From Halomonas borealis (GTDB lineage: Bacteria > Pseudomonadota > Gammaproteobacteria > Pseudomonadales > Halomonadaceae), in NCBI RefSeq assembly GCF_004798905.1, contig NZ_SDMO01000005.1, positions 1 to 64,000 on the forward strand: a DNA stretch of 64,000 nucleotides. The letters are read 5' to 3'. A program made the position numbers and the translations under genes. Positions 52,014 through 61,612 of this stretch are shown here, piece after piece (within the stretch, counting starts at the first letter, position 1; each line of letters begins with the position of its first letter). A model generated the notes under the pieces. That model searched no databases. It was not told the DNA's origin and saw only the letters and a program-made list of their open reading frames with translations.

Positions 52014-52151
52014 GGCACACCTCGCCACACAAGCAAACGTTCGGAACGGCGCCGAAGCGCCGCGGTAAATACGGCGACACAGTGTAACGGAAAGCGCTGC
52101 CGACGCCGATGCTCCACGTGCCCCGAAAAAAGTCAGCGACGGAGACTTGGC

Positions 52152-52177
52152 CGAGTGTTTTAAATAATGCACACTCG
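52152..52177. promoter_or_regulatory. Inverted repeat upstream of gabD
   Basis: CGAGTGT and ACACTCG pair perfectly around the A/T-rich core TTTAAATAATGC, 34 bases before the gabD ATG. The same CCGAGTG half-site recurs at 52191-52197, just before the ribosome site. An operator over the promoter is plausible; a -35 could not be assigned. Confidence 0.5.
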
Positions 52178-52210
52178 TCAATCATGATGACCGAGTGAGC
52201 GAGGACCCCC

Positions 52211-53656
52211 ATGACCGTCGAGACCAGCCTGTTGATCGACAAGGCCTACATAGCCGGCCAATGGCGCGATGCCGAGCGCCGCTTCGCCGTGACCGATCCC
52301 GCCACCGGCGAGACTCTGGCCGAGGTGCCGGACCTCGACGCCGATGATGCTCGCGAGGCCGTGGCGGCCGCCGAGGCGACCTGGCCTGCCTGGCGCCAGC
52401 AGACCGCCAAACAGCGAGCCACCCTGCTGCGCCGCTGGTTCGATGCCATCATGACCCACCAGGAGAGCCTGGCGCGGCTGATGACCCTGGAACAGGGCAA
52501 GCCGCTGACCGAGTCTCGCGGCGAGGTGGCCTATGGCGCGAGCTTCATCGAATTCTACGCCGAACAGGCCAAGCGCATGGCCGGCGAGACGCTGCCCGGC
52601 CACGGCGCCGACAAGCGCATCCTGGTGTTCCGCGAGCCGATCGGTGTCGTCGCCGCCATCACCCCCTGGAACTTCCCGCTGGCGATGATCACCCGCAAGT
52701 GCGCCCCGGCGCTGGCCGCCGGCTGCCCGGTGGTGATCAAGCCCGCCGAGGCCACCCCGTTGACCGCCCTGGCGTTGGCCAAGCTCGCCGAGGAAGTCGG
52801 TTTCCCCGCCGGTGTGCTCAACGTGGTGACCGCCAAGCAACCCGCCGAGATCGGCGAGGTGCTGACCACCGACCCGCGGGTGCGCAAGGTCTCCTTCACC
52901 GGTTCCACGCCGGTAGGCAAGCGCCTATTGGCCCAGTGCGCCGGCACCGTCAAGAAGGCCTCCATGGAGCTCGGCGGCAACGCCCCCTTCATCGTCTTCG
53001 ATGATGCCGACCTCGACGCCGCGGTGGAAGGCGCGATCGCCTCGAAGTTCCGCAACTCCGGCCAGACCTGCGTGTGTACCAACCGCCTGCTGGTTCAGGA
53101 CGGCGTCTTCGATGCTTTCCTCGACAAGCTCGCCGCTCGGGTGGCCGAGCTCAAGGTCGGCAACGGCCTCGAAGACGGCGTGGTCCAGGGGCCTTTGATC
53201 AACCGGGGCGCGGTGGACAAGGTCGAATCCCATATCCGCGATGCCCTCGACAAAGGCGGACGACTGATCTGCGGTGGTGCGGCTCATGCCCTCGGCGGCA
53301 CCTTCTTCGAGCCGACGGTCATCGCCGATGTCACCGACGAGATGCGTGTCGCGAGCGAGGAAACCTTCGGGCCGCTGGCCCCGGTGTTCCGCTTCTCCAG
53401 CGATGAGCAGGCGTTGGCCATGGCCAACGCCACCGAATTCGGCCTGGCGGCCTACTTCTATGCCCGCGACTACCAACGCATCTGGCGCGTCATGGAAGGC
53501 CTGGAATACGGCATGGTGGCCGTCAACGAAGGCATGCTGTCTACCGAGCTCGCGCCCTTCGGCGGGGTCAAGGAATCCGGCCTCGGTCGCGAGGGTTCGC
53601 ATCACGGCCTGGACGAATACACTGAACTAAAATACGTCTGTATCGGCGGGCTCTGA
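52211..53656 (+). CDS. gabD: Succinate-semialdehyde dehydrogenase GabD
   Basis: GabD oxidises succinate semialdehyde to succinate with NADP, the second step of GABA breakdown. The 481-residue ALDH protein has AITPWNFPLAMITRK, VVIKPAEATP, SFTGSTPVGKRL, the general-base Glu in SMELGGNAPFIVF, the catalytic Cys in NSGQTCVCTNR (the CxC pair is typical of GabD and redox-sensitive in homologues), and EETFGPLAPVFRF. GAGGA lies six bases upstream of the ATG. It is followed by gabT after 33 bases. Confidence 0.94.
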   Translation: MTVETSLLIDKAYIAGQWRDAERRFAVTDPATGETLAEVPDLDADDAREAVAAAEATWPAWRQQTAKQRATLLRRWFDAIMTHQESLARLMTLEQGKPLTESRGEVAYGASFIEFYAEQAKRMAGETLPGHGADKRILVFREPIGVVAAITPWNFPLAMITRKCAPALAAGCPVVIKPAEATPLTALALAKLAEEVGFPAGVLNVVTAKQPAEIGEVLTTDPRVRKVSFTGSTPVGKRLLAQCAGTVKKASMELGGNAPFIVFDDADLDAAVEGAIASKFRNSGQTCVCTNRLLVQDGVFDAFLDKLAARVAELKVGNGLEDGVVQGPLINRGAVDKVESHIRDALDKGGRLICGGAAHALGGTFFEPTVIADVTDEMRVASEETFGPLAPVFRFSSDEQALAMANATEFGLAAYFYARDYQRIWRVMEGLEYGMVAVNEGMLSTELAPFGGVKESGLGREGSHHGLDEYTELKYVCIGGL

Positions 53657-53689
53657 GGCCCTACCGCTCTCTCAACAGGAGTCGTCTCC

Positions 53690-54979
53690 ATGAACAACGC
53701 ACAGCTCAACGAGCTCAAGCAACGCTATGTCGCCAGCGGCGCCGCGAGCCCGGCCACCCAGTTCGCCGACCGCGCCGAGAACGCCCTGATCTGGGACGCC
53801 GACGGCAACCGCATCATCGACTTCGCCGGCGGCATCGGCGTGCTCAATATCGGTCATCGCCATCCCAAGGTAGTCGAGGCGGTCAAGGATCAGCTCGACC
53901 GCGTCATGCACACCTGTCAGACCGTGATGCCCTATGAGGGCTACGTGAAGGTGGCCGAGAAGCTCAGCCATGTCACCCCGGTGCGCGGCGAGGCCAAGGT
54001 GATGCTCGCCAACTCCGGCGCCGAGGCCCTGGAAAACGCCGTCAAGATCGCCCGCGCGGCTACCGGTCGCAACAACGTCATCTGCTTCGATGGTGGCTAC
54101 CACGGCCGAACCTTCATGACCATGGCGATGAACGGCAAGGTCGCCCCCTACGCCAACGACTTCGGCACCATGCCGGGCTGCGTGTTCCGCGCCGGCTACC
54201 CGGTGGACGAGCACGGCATCAGCGAGGAAGAAGCGGTGCGTCGCCTCAAGATGGTGCTCAAGACCGACGCTAACCCCAGTGACACCGCCGCCATCGTGCT
54301 CGAGCCGGTACTCGGCGAAGGCGGCTTCTACCCCGCCCCTCAGAGCTTCCTCGAGAAGATCCGCGAGATCTGTGACGAGCACGGTATCCTGATGATCGTC
54401 GACGAGGTTCAGTCGGGTTTCGGCCGTACAGGCAAGCTGTTCGCCATCGAGCACAGCGGCGTGAAGCCGGACCTGATGACCATGGCCAAGAGCATGGCCG
54501 CCGGCATGCCGATCTCCGCCGTGGTCGGCACCGCCGAGCACATGGACGCTTCCTGCGCCAACTCGCTGGGTGGCACCTACTCCGGCAGCCCGCTCTCCTG
54601 CGCCGCCACTCTGGCGGTGCTCGAAGTGTTCGAGGAAGAAGACATCCTGGCCAAGAGCCAGGCGCTCGGCGACAAGCTGGGCCAGCGTTTCGCCCAATGG
54701 GCCGGCGACTTCGAGGCCGTGGTGCACCCACGTCATCTCGGTGCCATGGCCGCCTTCGAGCTCAACGACAAGGATGGCCAGCCGTCTCCCGAGCTCGCCG
54801 CCGCCCTGTGCAAACGCGCCCGGGAACAGGGTCTGATCCTGTTGTCTTGCGGCATGTTCGGCAACACCATCCGTTTCTTGATGCCGGTCACCATCGAGGA
54901 CGAGGTGCTGACCGAAGGCCTGGATATCGTCGAGCAGAACCTCAAGGCCGTGCTCGGCAGCCCAGCCACCACCGCCTGA
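53690..54979 (+). CDS. gabT: 4-aminobutyrate aminotransferase GabT
   Basis: GabT transfers the amino group of GABA to 2-oxoglutarate, giving succinate semialdehyde for GabD. The 429-residue class III aminotransferase has FAGGIGVLNIGHRHPKVV cut into the PLP core, ANSGAEALENAVKIARA, FDGGYHGRTFMTMAM, IVLEPVLGEGGFYPAP, the aspartate in MIVDEVQSGFGRTG and the PLP lysine in TMAKSMAAGMPISAVVG. AGGAG lies nine bases before the ATG. Together with gabD it forms the complete GABA-to-succinate route. Confidence 0.94.
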   Translation: MNNAQLNELKQRYVASGAASPATQFADRAENALIWDADGNRIIDFAGGIGVLNIGHRHPKVVEAVKDQLDRVMHTCQTVMPYEGYVKVAEKLSHVTPVRGEAKVMLANSGAEALENAVKIARAATGRNNVICFDGGYHGRTFMTMAMNGKVAPYANDFGTMPGCVFRAGYPVDEHGISEEEAVRRLKMVLKTDANPSDTAAIVLEPVLGEGGFYPAPQSFLEKIREICDEHGILMIVDEVQSGFGRTGKLFAIEHSGVKPDLMTMAKSMAAGMPISAVVGTAEHMDASCANSLGGTYSGSPLSCAATLAVLEVFEEEDILAKSQALGDKLGQRFAQWAGDFEAVVHPRHLGAMAAFELNDKDGQPSPELAAALCKRAREQGLILLSCGMFGNTIRFLMPVTIEDEVLTEGLDIVEQNLKAVLGSPATTA

Positions 54980-55003
54980 TCCCGGTTCGCAACGCCCCCA
55001 ACG

Positions 55004-55037
55004 ACACCGCCCGGCCAAATGGCCGGGCGGTGTTCTT
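55004..55037 (+). terminator. Terminator after gabDT
   Basis: A 13-bp stem ACACCGCCCGGCC/GGCCGGGCGGTGT with loop AAAT is followed by TCTTTGCGTTT, 24 bases past gabT. Confidence 0.88.
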
Positions 55038-55069
55038 TGCGTTTCCTCTGACGGCTGCCGCGATGGCGG

Positions 55070-55312
55070 CTAGCCGGTCTTAACCTTGGCGATCACCCAC
55101 AGCAGGACCACCGCCCCCACCGTGGCCGTGACCAGCGAGCCGATGAAGCCGCCCGACGACAGCCCCAGCAAGCTGAACAGGAAGCCGCCGAGCACCGCGC
55201 CGACGACGCCCACGCCGATGTTACCGAGGATGCCGAATCCCCCGCCGCGCATGATGTTGCCGGCGATCCAGCCTGCCAGTCCGCCGATGATCAACCAAGC
55301 GATCAGTCCCAT
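55070..55312 (-). CDS. GlsB/YeaQ/YmgE-type stress membrane protein
   Basis: The 80-residue glycine-rich inner-membrane protein has three hydrophobic helices: LIAWLIIGGLAGWIAGNIM, GILGNIGVGVVGAVLGGFLF and GFIGSLVTATVGAVVLLWVI, the standard layout of the transglycosylase-associated (YeaQ/YmgE) family. Members are stress-induced; their role is not settled. AAGGAG lies eight bases upstream of the ATG. It is convergent with gabT. Confidence 0.92.
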   Translation of the reverse strand: MGLIAWLIIGGLAGWIAGNIMRGGGFGILGNIGVGVVGAVLGGFLFSLLGLSSGGFIGSLVTATVGAVVLLWVIAKVKTG

Positions 55313-55375
55313 GCTGCATTCTCCTTGCTGGTGATAAAGCCATTACCGATGGTACGGGTCTCACTCACCGGGGCA

Positions 55376-55924
55376 TCAGAACGACGACCCCGGCTGCCGT
55401 AGGAAAGCCAGTTCCTCGGCGCTCGATTCACGCCCCAGGACGGCGTTGCGATGAGGATAGCGCCCGAAGCGGCGGATGATCTCCCGGTGCCGCCGTTCGT
55501 GGGGCAGGCTTGCCTCGAGACCGGGCTGGCCGAACAACCGCAACGCCTCGTCATGGACGGCCAGCCTCTCGCTGTGCATGTAGGGCATATAGAGGAAGGC
55601 GCGCTCGGCATCGCGCAGTACCGCGTCGTCTCCGTCACTCACCGCCTCCTGGGCCAAGGTGAGCGCCTGTGCATCGGCGGCGAAGGCCGTGGCGCTATCG
55701 CGGTGGATATGGCGCGAGAACTGGTCCAGCACGATCACCTCCGCGAGCCGCCCACGCGGGCTATGCCGCCAGGCCGCTAGCTCGCCGCGACGGGCGGCCT
55801 CGAGCGTGTCGCCGAAGCGGTGGCGAATCTCATCGTCGAGGGCCGTGTCGCGGCGGAACCACTGGGCGGGACGCAACGCCTCGAACCAGAACTCGAGCAC
55901 TCGTCGGCCTCCCGAATCGACCAT
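55376..55924 (-). CDS. DUF924 family protein
   Basis: The 182-residue soluble protein carries the DUF924 hallmarks: VLEFWFEALRPAQWFRRD near the N terminus, the block VLDQFSRHIHRDSATAFAAD, LYMPYMHSE and RFGRYPHRNAVLGRESS. The fold is TPR-like by family knowledge; the biochemical role is unknown. AAGGAGG lies ten bases before the chosen ATG; a longer in-frame start 20 codons upstream is rejected. It is transcribed with or just before the GlsB-type gene, 63 bases away. Confidence 0.9.
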   Translation of the reverse strand: MVDSGGRRVLEFWFEALRPAQWFRRDTALDDEIRHRFGDTLEAARRGELAAWRHSPRGRLAEVIVLDQFSRHIHRDSATAFAADAQALTLAQEAVSDGDDAVLRDAERAFLYMPYMHSERLAVHDEALRLFGQPGLEASLPHERRHREIIRRFGRYPHRNAVLGRESSAEELAFLRQPGSSF

Positions 55925-56073
55925 GGTATCATTGCCTCCTTGCCAGGTGAGGCCCCATCGGCCCCTCGCCACTGCCTCCAGCATAGCAGCACGATGCAGT
56001 CTCTCGGCAACGCTGCCTTCTTACTTACGACCCCGATGTCATAACCCTAGACGAAAGGCGTATGGAACAGGCA

Positions 56074-56094
56074 AGGCAGTCCCCTAGACTGCCT
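56074..56094. promoter_or_regulatory. Dyad upstream of the symporter gene
   Basis: AGGCAGT and ACTGCCT pair perfectly across a 7-base spacer CCCCTAG. It lies 88 bases before the symporter ATG, a reasonable operator position. No -35/-10 pair could be placed with confidence. Confidence 0.4.
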
Positions 56095-56181
56095 CGATAA
56101 CGTCGTAAAGTTAGCAACAAAATGTCTTCCTGACGCGGCGCTCCCCCTAAATGCGCGCCAGACATTAAGGATTTTTCCGAT

Positions 56182-57774
56182 ATGCACGCCCTGACCCTCG
56201 CTTCCTTCCTGTTCTTCACAGGACTGGTGGCCTTCGTGACCTGGCGGATCACCCGCCGCGACGATCACCACAGCACCGAAGGCCTGTTCCTGGCCGGGCG
56301 CAACCTGACCTTCCCGTTGATCGCCGGTTCGCTGTTGATGACCAACCTCTCCACCGAGCAGATGGTCGGCCTCAATGGCGCCGCCTTCGCCGATGGCTTG
56401 AGCGTGATGGCTTGGGAAGTGGTGGCGGTCATCGCCCTGGTGATGCTGGCGCTGTTCTTCCTGCCGCGTTTCCTGAGAAGCGGCATCGCCACGATTCCCC
56501 AGCTGCTGGAGATCCGCTTCGACAAGGGCACCCAGCGCATCGCCAACGTGATCTTCCTGCTCGCCTACGCGGTGATCCTGTTGCCGATCATCCTCTACTC
56601 CGGCGCCATGGGCCTGCAGGGCATGCTCGACCTGCACGGCCTGACCGGCATCGAGTCCGACACCACCCTGCTGTGGTTGACCGTATGGCTGGTGGGGCTG
56701 ATCGGTGCCGTCTATGCACTGTTCGGCGGCCTACGCACCGTCGCGGTGTCCGACACCCTGAACGGCATCGGCCTTTTGATCGGCGGCTTCGTGATCGTCT
56801 ACTTCGGCCTGCAGGCGGTCAGCGACGGCAACGGCGTGCTGGCCGGCTGGGAGATGCTCAAGGAAAGCCAGCCCGAGCGTCTCAACTCGATGGGCCGCGA
56901 GGACCAGCAGGTGCCCTTCGCCACCCTGTTCACCGGCGTGCTGCTGATCAACGTCTTCTACTGGACCACCAATCAGCAGATCATCCAGCGGACCTTCGCC
57001 GCCAAGAACCTCGCCGAGGGCCAGAAGGGCGTGCTGCTGACCGGCCTGTTCAAGCTGCTCGGCCCGCTCTACCTGGTACTGCCCGGGATCATCGCCTATC
57101 AGCTCTACGCCGATCAGGGCGTGCAGGCCGACGAGGCCTATGGTCACCTGGTGTTCAACGTGCTGCCGCCTTACCTCTCCGGCTTCTTCGCCGCGGTGAT
57201 GGTCGGCGCCATCCTGTCGTCGTTCAACTCGGCGCTCAACAGCACCACCACCCTGTTCAGCCTCGGTTTCTACAAGGGCGTGCTCAACAAGGACGCCAGC
57301 GAAGCCCAAGTGGTGCGCGCCAGCAAGACCTTCGGCTGGATCATGGCGCTGATCGCCATGACCATCGCCCCGCTGCTGGCCGGCCAGGACAGCCTGTTCG
57401 GCTATCTGCAGAAGATGAACGCCATCTACTTCATCCCGCTGCTGGCGGTGGTGCTGGTTGGCCTGCTGACCAAGCGCGTACCCGCCATGGCCGCCAAGAT
57501 CGCACTGGTCGGTGGCTGCCTGCTGATCTTCGCCGGCTACTTCATCCCGCCCTTCGACAAGCTGCCCCAGGTGATGCACGAGTTCCACTTCGTCGCCTCG
57601 GTATTCGCGCTGCTGGTGGTCACGATGCTGGTGATCGGCAAGCTGCGCCCGCGCGCCGAGGCCTGGGTCCACGTGGACAGCGGTGCCGTCGACCTGACGC
57701 CGTGGAAGGGCGCGGTGCCGGCCGGCATCGCACTGGTGGTGCTGGTGATCGCCATCTACGCCGCCTTCGCCTGA
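56182..57774 (+). CDS. Sodium/solute symporter, SSS family (YidK-like)
   Basis: A 530-residue inner-membrane protein with about 13-14 transmembrane helices. It closely follows the E. coli YidK pattern: [78 protein letters not shown], and [19 protein letters not shown], which includes the SSS sodium-site serines/threonines. The substrate is probably a sugar or related polyol by analogy with the SGLT branch, but is not determined by sequence. AAGGA lies upstream of the ATG. A dyad upstream may control it. Confidence 0.88.
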   Translation: MHALTLASFLFFTGLVAFVTWRITRRDDHHSTEGLFLAGRNLTFPLIAGSLLMTNLSTEQMVGLNGAAFADGLSVMAWEVVAVIALVMLALFFLPRFLRSGIATIPQLLEIRFDKGTQRIANVIFLLAYAVILLPIILYSGAMGLQGMLDLHGLTGIESDTTLLWLTVWLVGLIGAVYALFGGLRTVAVSDTLNGIGLLIGGFVIVYFGLQAVSDGNGVLAGWEMLKESQPERLNSMGREDQQVPFATLFTGVLLINVFYWTTNQQIIQRTFAAKNLAEGQKGVLLTGLFKLLGPLYLVLPGIIAYQLYADQGVQADEAYGHLVFNVLPPYLSGFFAAVMVGAILSSFNSALNSTTTLFSLGFYKGVLNKDASEAQVVRASKTFGWIMALIAMTIAPLLAGQDSLFGYLQKMNAIYFIPLLAVVLVGLLTKRVPAMAAKIALVGGCLLIFAGYFIPPFDKLPQVMHEFHFVASVFALLVVTMLVIGKLRPRAEAWVHVDSGAVDLTPWKGAVPAGIALVVLVIAIYAAFA

Positions 57775-57796
57775 CACCGGCCCTCGCCACGACCCT

Positions 57797-57830
57797 CGAT
57801 GCCCCGCCCCGTGCGGGGCATCGTCGTTTT
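57797..57830 (+). terminator. Terminator after the symporter gene
   Basis: An 11-bp stem CGATGCCCCGC/GCGGGGCATCG with a 5-base loop is followed by TCGTTTT, 22 bases past the stop. Confidence 0.88.
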
Positions 57831-57904
57831 CGGGGCGGGTCCGACGCGCCACAGCTGTTACGCTATCGTTTCGCCCCTCACGCCACCTTTCAGGAAGGAT
57901 CCCC

Positions 57905-59083
57905 ATGCCGTTGACCGTGACGCTGCTCTCGCTCTGCCAGGCCCTGCTGGTCAGCGGCAACATCCTGCTGATCGCCGTGTCGCCCATGATCGGCGCCCAA
58001 CTCGCCCCGTCGCTTGCCTGGTCCACCGCCCCGGTGGCCACCCAATGGCTGGGGCTGATGTGCGCCACGATTCCGGCATCGCTGCTGATGGCCCGCCTCG
58101 GCCGTCGCCGAGGCTTCATGCTCGGCAATCTGCTGGGGCTCGCCGGGGCGGGGCTGGCGGTGTTCGCCCTGCATACCCAGGTCTTCACCACCTTCCTGCT
58201 CGCCACCTGGCTGATCGGCATCGGCATCGGCTTCGGCCAGCTGTATCGCTTCGCCGCGGTGGAGGCGGCGCCCGCGGGCGGGCGCGACAGAGCCATCGGC
58301 CTGGTGATGGGCGGCGGCGTGCTGGCGGCCTTCTTCGGCCCCTGGCTGGCGCGCCATAGCCATGCCCTGGCCGACATGCCCTATCTGGGCAGCTTCCTCG
58401 GGCTCGGGGGACTCTACCTGGTCGCATTGATGCTGCTGGCCTTCATACGACTGCCCGAGGCGACTCATGACACCACCGCGGGCGAACGGCGCTCGCTTGG
58501 CGAGATCGCCCGTCAGCCGGCGTTCCTGCTGGCGGTGATCAGCGCCATGGTCGGTTACGGGGTGATGAACCTGGCCATGACCGCCACCCCCCTGGCGATG
58601 GCCGAGGCCGGCCATTCCTTCGAGCATGTGACGGCCACGATCCAGTGGCACGTGCTCGCGATGTTCCTGCCCTCCTTCGTGACCGGGCGGCTGACCGCCC
58701 GCTTCGGCGCCTCGAGGATGATCGTCTGCGGCTGCCTGTTGCTGGTCGCCAGCGCCCTGACCGCGCAATTCGAGGCGGACATGGCCGGCTTCCATGCCGG
58801 GCTGGTGCTGCTCGGGCTGGGCTGGAACTTCACCTTCCTGCCGGCCACCGGGTTGCTCACCGAGGCCCATCGCCCCGCCGAAAAGGCCCGTACCCAGGCA
58901 GCCAACGAGTTCCTGGTGTTCTCTACCGTCGCGGTGACGGCCCTGCTGGCCGGCCCGGCGGTGAGCCTGCTGGGCTGGGCGACGCTCAACGCCCTGCTGA
59001 TCCCGCTGTGCCTGCTGCCGCTGGTGCTGCTCGGCTTGCGACACCTTGCCTTCGGCGCCCGACGCCCGCAGATTAGAGACTGA
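57905..59083 (+). CDS. MFS transporter, 12 TM
   Basis: A 392-residue major facilitator. About 12 hydrophobic helices are seen; the TM2-TM3 loop has LMARLGRRRGFMLGN (motif A-like), and the second half repeats it as VTGRLTARFGASRMIVCG. A GWNFTFLPATGLLTEAHR segment near TM10 is typical of a subgroup of uncharacterised drug/metabolite exporters. The substrate is unknown. AAGGA precedes the ATG. It is followed by ycjX after a short gap, so it may be the first gene of a three-gene run, though the functions do not obviously relate. Confidence 0.85.
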   Translation: MPLTVTLLSLCQALLVSGNILLIAVSPMIGAQLAPSLAWSTAPVATQWLGLMCATIPASLLMARLGRRRGFMLGNLLGLAGAGLAVFALHTQVFTTFLLATWLIGIGIGFGQLYRFAAVEAAPAGGRDRAIGLVMGGGVLAAFFGPWLARHSHALADMPYLGSFLGLGGLYLVALMLLAFIRLPEATHDTTAGERRSLGEIARQPAFLLAVISAMVGYGVMNLAMTATPLAMAEAGHSFEHVTATIQWHVLAMFLPSFVTGRLTARFGASRMIVCGCLLLVASALTAQFEADMAGFHAGLVLLGLGWNFTFLPATGLLTEAHRPAEKARTQAANEFLVFSTVAVTALLAGPAVSLLGWATLNALLIPLCLLPLVLLGLRHLAFGARRPQIRD

Positions 59084-59107
59084 CACGGACGCCGAGTGAC
59101 GCCACGA

Positions 59108-60484
59108 ATGCCACCAAAACTGACACGCGACCTGCTCGAACGCGGCCGCGACCAGCAGCTACGCCTGGCGGTCACCGGCCTGTCACGGGCCGGCAAGACC
59201 GCCTTTCTGACCTCGCTGGTCGACCAGCTGCGTCACGCCGGGCTCGAGGCACGCCTCGACCTGCTGCCGGCGGCCCGGGAGGGGCGCCTGCTGGGCGCAC
59301 GCCGGGTCGAACAACAGGATCTCGGCGTGCCGCGCTTTCCCTTCGACCGTGCCATGACCGCCCTCGATGACAGCCCGCCGCGCTGGCCCGAGCCGACCCG
59401 CGGCATCGGCGAATTGCGGCTGTCGATCCGCTACCGGCCCCGCCGCCCCGGCTGGATCGGCGGCGACGTGCGCCGACTGACCCTGGACCTGTTCGACTAT
59501 CCCGGCGAATGGCTGCTCGACCTGCCGTTGCTCGGTCACGATTTCGCGAGCTGGAGCCGCGCACAGACACTCGAAGGGGAACGCGCCGCGCTGTTCGCCG
59601 ACTGGCGACGCGAGGTGGCCGGGCTCGACCCGACACAGCACGTCGAGGAGAGTCGCCTGGCCGAGATCGCCGAACGCTACGCCGAAGGTCTGAGGGCGGC
59701 CCGCGAGGCCGGCTTCTCCGATCTACAGCCCGGCCGCTTCCTGTTGCCCGGCGAACTGGAAGGCGCCCCGGTGCTGCAGTTCTTCCCCCTCCCCGGGCTC
59801 GCCGAGCACGATCCGGCGAGCCTCGAGAGGCTGCCGCCGGAGAGCCTCTACGCGACCCTGACACGGCGCTTCCGCCACTATCAGCAACACATCGTCAAAC
59901 CCTTCTACCACGAGCACTTCCGCCGCTTCGATCGCCAGATCGTGCTGGTCGACGTGCTCGGCGCGCTGAACGCCGGCCCCGAACGCTTCGAGGACCTGTC
60001 GCGGGCGCTGTCGCGCCTGATGCAAAGCTTCGACTACGGTAAGCGCAGCCTGCTGTCGCGGCTCTTCGCCCCACGCATCGATCGCCTGGCCATCGCCGCC
60101 ACCAAGGCCGATCACGTCACCCCCGAGCAACATGGCCGACTCGGCGAGCTACTCGAGGCCCTGCTCGCCGAGCCACTCAAGGACCTGCGCTTCGCCGATG
60201 TACCGGTGCGCGCCCTGAGCCTGGCCTCGATCCGCGCCACCGAGACCCGCGAGGTCGAGCAGCGCGGACGACGTCAACCGGCCCTGCATGGCACCACCCT
60301 GGCGGGCGAGGAGACGCTGCTGTTTCCCGGCGAGGTGCCGAAACGACTGCCCGGCGAGGACTTCTGGCGCCGCCAGGGCTTCACCTTCACCGCCTTCCGC
60401 CCGCTGCCCCGCACCGACGGCGCCCTGCCCCACATCCGGATGGACGCCGCCCTGGACTGGCTGATCGGAGACAAGCTGACATGA
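59108..60484 (+). CDS. ycjX: YcjX family P-loop protein
   Basis: The 458-residue protein has an N-terminal P-loop GLSRAGKTAFLTSLVDQL and family blocks FPFDRAMTALDDSP, LDLFDYPGEWLLDLPLL, FLLPGELEGAPVLQFFPL, HFRRFDRQIVLVDVLGALN and IAATKADHVTPEQH (a G4-like TKAD). It is an uncharacterised GTPase-like protein; in E. coli ycjXF is induced by envelope or heat stress. The ATG is preferred over a GTG four codons upstream because its N terminus matches E. coli YcjX. Its stop overlaps the ycjF start (ATGA). Confidence 0.92.
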   Translation: MPPKLTRDLLERGRDQQLRLAVTGLSRAGKTAFLTSLVDQLRHAGLEARLDLLPAAREGRLLGARRVEQQDLGVPRFPFDRAMTALDDSPPRWPEPTRGIGELRLSIRYRPRRPGWIGGDVRRLTLDLFDYPGEWLLDLPLLGHDFASWSRAQTLEGERAALFADWRREVAGLDPTQHVEESRLAEIAERYAEGLRAAREAGFSDLQPGRFLLPGELEGAPVLQFFPLPGLAEHDPASLERLPPESLYATLTRRFRHYQQHIVKPFYHEHFRRFDRQIVLVDVLGALNAGPERFEDLSRALSRLMQSFDYGKRSLLSRLFAPRIDRLAIAATKADHVTPEQHGRLGELLEALLAEPLKDLRFADVPVRALSLASIRATETREVEQRGRRQPALHGTTLAGEETLLFPGEVPKRLPGEDFWRRQGFTFTAFRPLPRTDGALPHIRMDAALDWLIGDKLT

Positions 60485-61548
60485 CCGCGCCCCGCCCCTC
60501 CGACCCGCGGCCCGGCCAGCGTTTCACGCTGGAGACCGATCCCACGCCCGCGACATCGTCTTCCCCCGCCCCGGAGCAGCGCTTCGACCCCGGGCAGGCG
60601 CATCGCCCGCTGGAGCCGACGGCCGATGCCCCGGACGCGGACAAGAGCGAGACCACCGTCGACGCCGGCCTGGCCCCACCGAGGCGCCGACGCCGGGGCC
60701 TGCTCGGGCTGCTGGTCGCCGGGCTCGGCCTGGGCGCCGGCGAGCTCGCCCTGTCGTTGCCCGTGGCAATGGCCGACGGCGACTGGCTGGGTCTGGGCTG
60801 GGGCCTGCTCGGCCTCGGCGCCATCGCACTCGGCGGCGGCGCCCTGGTGAGAGAGCTCTGGCGGCTACGCCGCCTGCGTCGCCATGAGCGTCTGCGCGAG
60901 GCACTCGCCGAACTGCCCGCCGCCTCACCGCATCAGGCGGCGGTCACCGCCGAACGATTGCGACGGCGGCTCGCGCTGGACGACGACCATCCCCACTGGC
61001 GCGCCTTCCTCACGGCGCGCGAACCCCATCATGACGGGCGCGAGACCCAGGCCCTGCTGGCCCATCATCTGCTGGCCCCGCGCGATCGCGAGGCTCGCCG
61101 GTTGATCTCGCGGATGAGCGGCGAGACGGCGGTGATGGTGGCGCTGAGCCCGTTGACGCTGGTCGACATGGCGCTGGTCGCCTGGCGGCACCTGGCGCTG
61201 GTCAACCGACTGTGCCGGCTCTACGGCCTGGAACTGGGCTATGCGGCACGCCTGCGACTGTTTCGCCAGATACTGCGCGACATGGCCTTCGCCGGCGCCA
61301 GCGAACTGGCCGGTGATGCCGGCATGGAGTGGCTATCGATGGACCTCGCCGGGCGACTCTCGGCACGCGCCGGCCAAGGGTTGGCGGTGGGGCTGCTGGG
61401 GGCGCGGCTGGGCCTGCGTGCCCAACGGCTGACCCGGCCGTTGGCCTTCGACGAGGCCCAGCGACCGCGTATCGCCGACCTGCGTCGCGAGCTATGGGGC
61501 CGGCTGAGGCGCCTGGAGCGCCGCGAGGAAGACGACGCGACACGCTGA
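60481..61548 (+). CDS. ycjF: YcjF (DUF697/TIGR01620) inner-membrane protein
   Basis: The 355-residue product has a disordered Pro/Asp-rich N terminus (about residues 1-70), then two transmembrane helices (GLLGLLVAGLGLGAGELALSL; LGLGWGLLGLGAIALGGGAL), and a conserved DUF697 C-terminal domain (LSPLTLVDMALVAWRHLALV, LGYAARLRLFRQIL). It is always paired with YcjX, and the four-base overlap here fits a functional unit, probably envelope-stress related. Its mechanism is unknown. Confidence 0.92.
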   Translation: MTAPRPSDPRPGQRFTLETDPTPATSSSPAPEQRFDPGQAHRPLEPTADAPDADKSETTVDAGLAPPRRRRRGLLGLLVAGLGLGAGELALSLPVAMADGDWLGLGWGLLGLGAIALGGGALVRELWRLRRLRRHERLREALAELPAASPHQAAVTAERLRRRLALDDDHPHWRAFLTAREPHHDGRETQALLAHHLLAPRDREARRLISRMSGETAVMVALSPLTLVDMALVAWRHLALVNRLCRLYGLELGYAARLRLFRQILRDMAFAGASELAGDAGMEWLSMDLAGRLSARAGQGLAVGLLGARLGLRAQRLTRPLAFDEAQRPRIADLRRELWGRLRRLERREEDDATR

Positions 61549-61612
61549 TGATGCTCATCGCGAGCAGGACGACTAGGCTGTAAGGAGACACTCCCGGTCG
61601 AGGAGACCTCCC

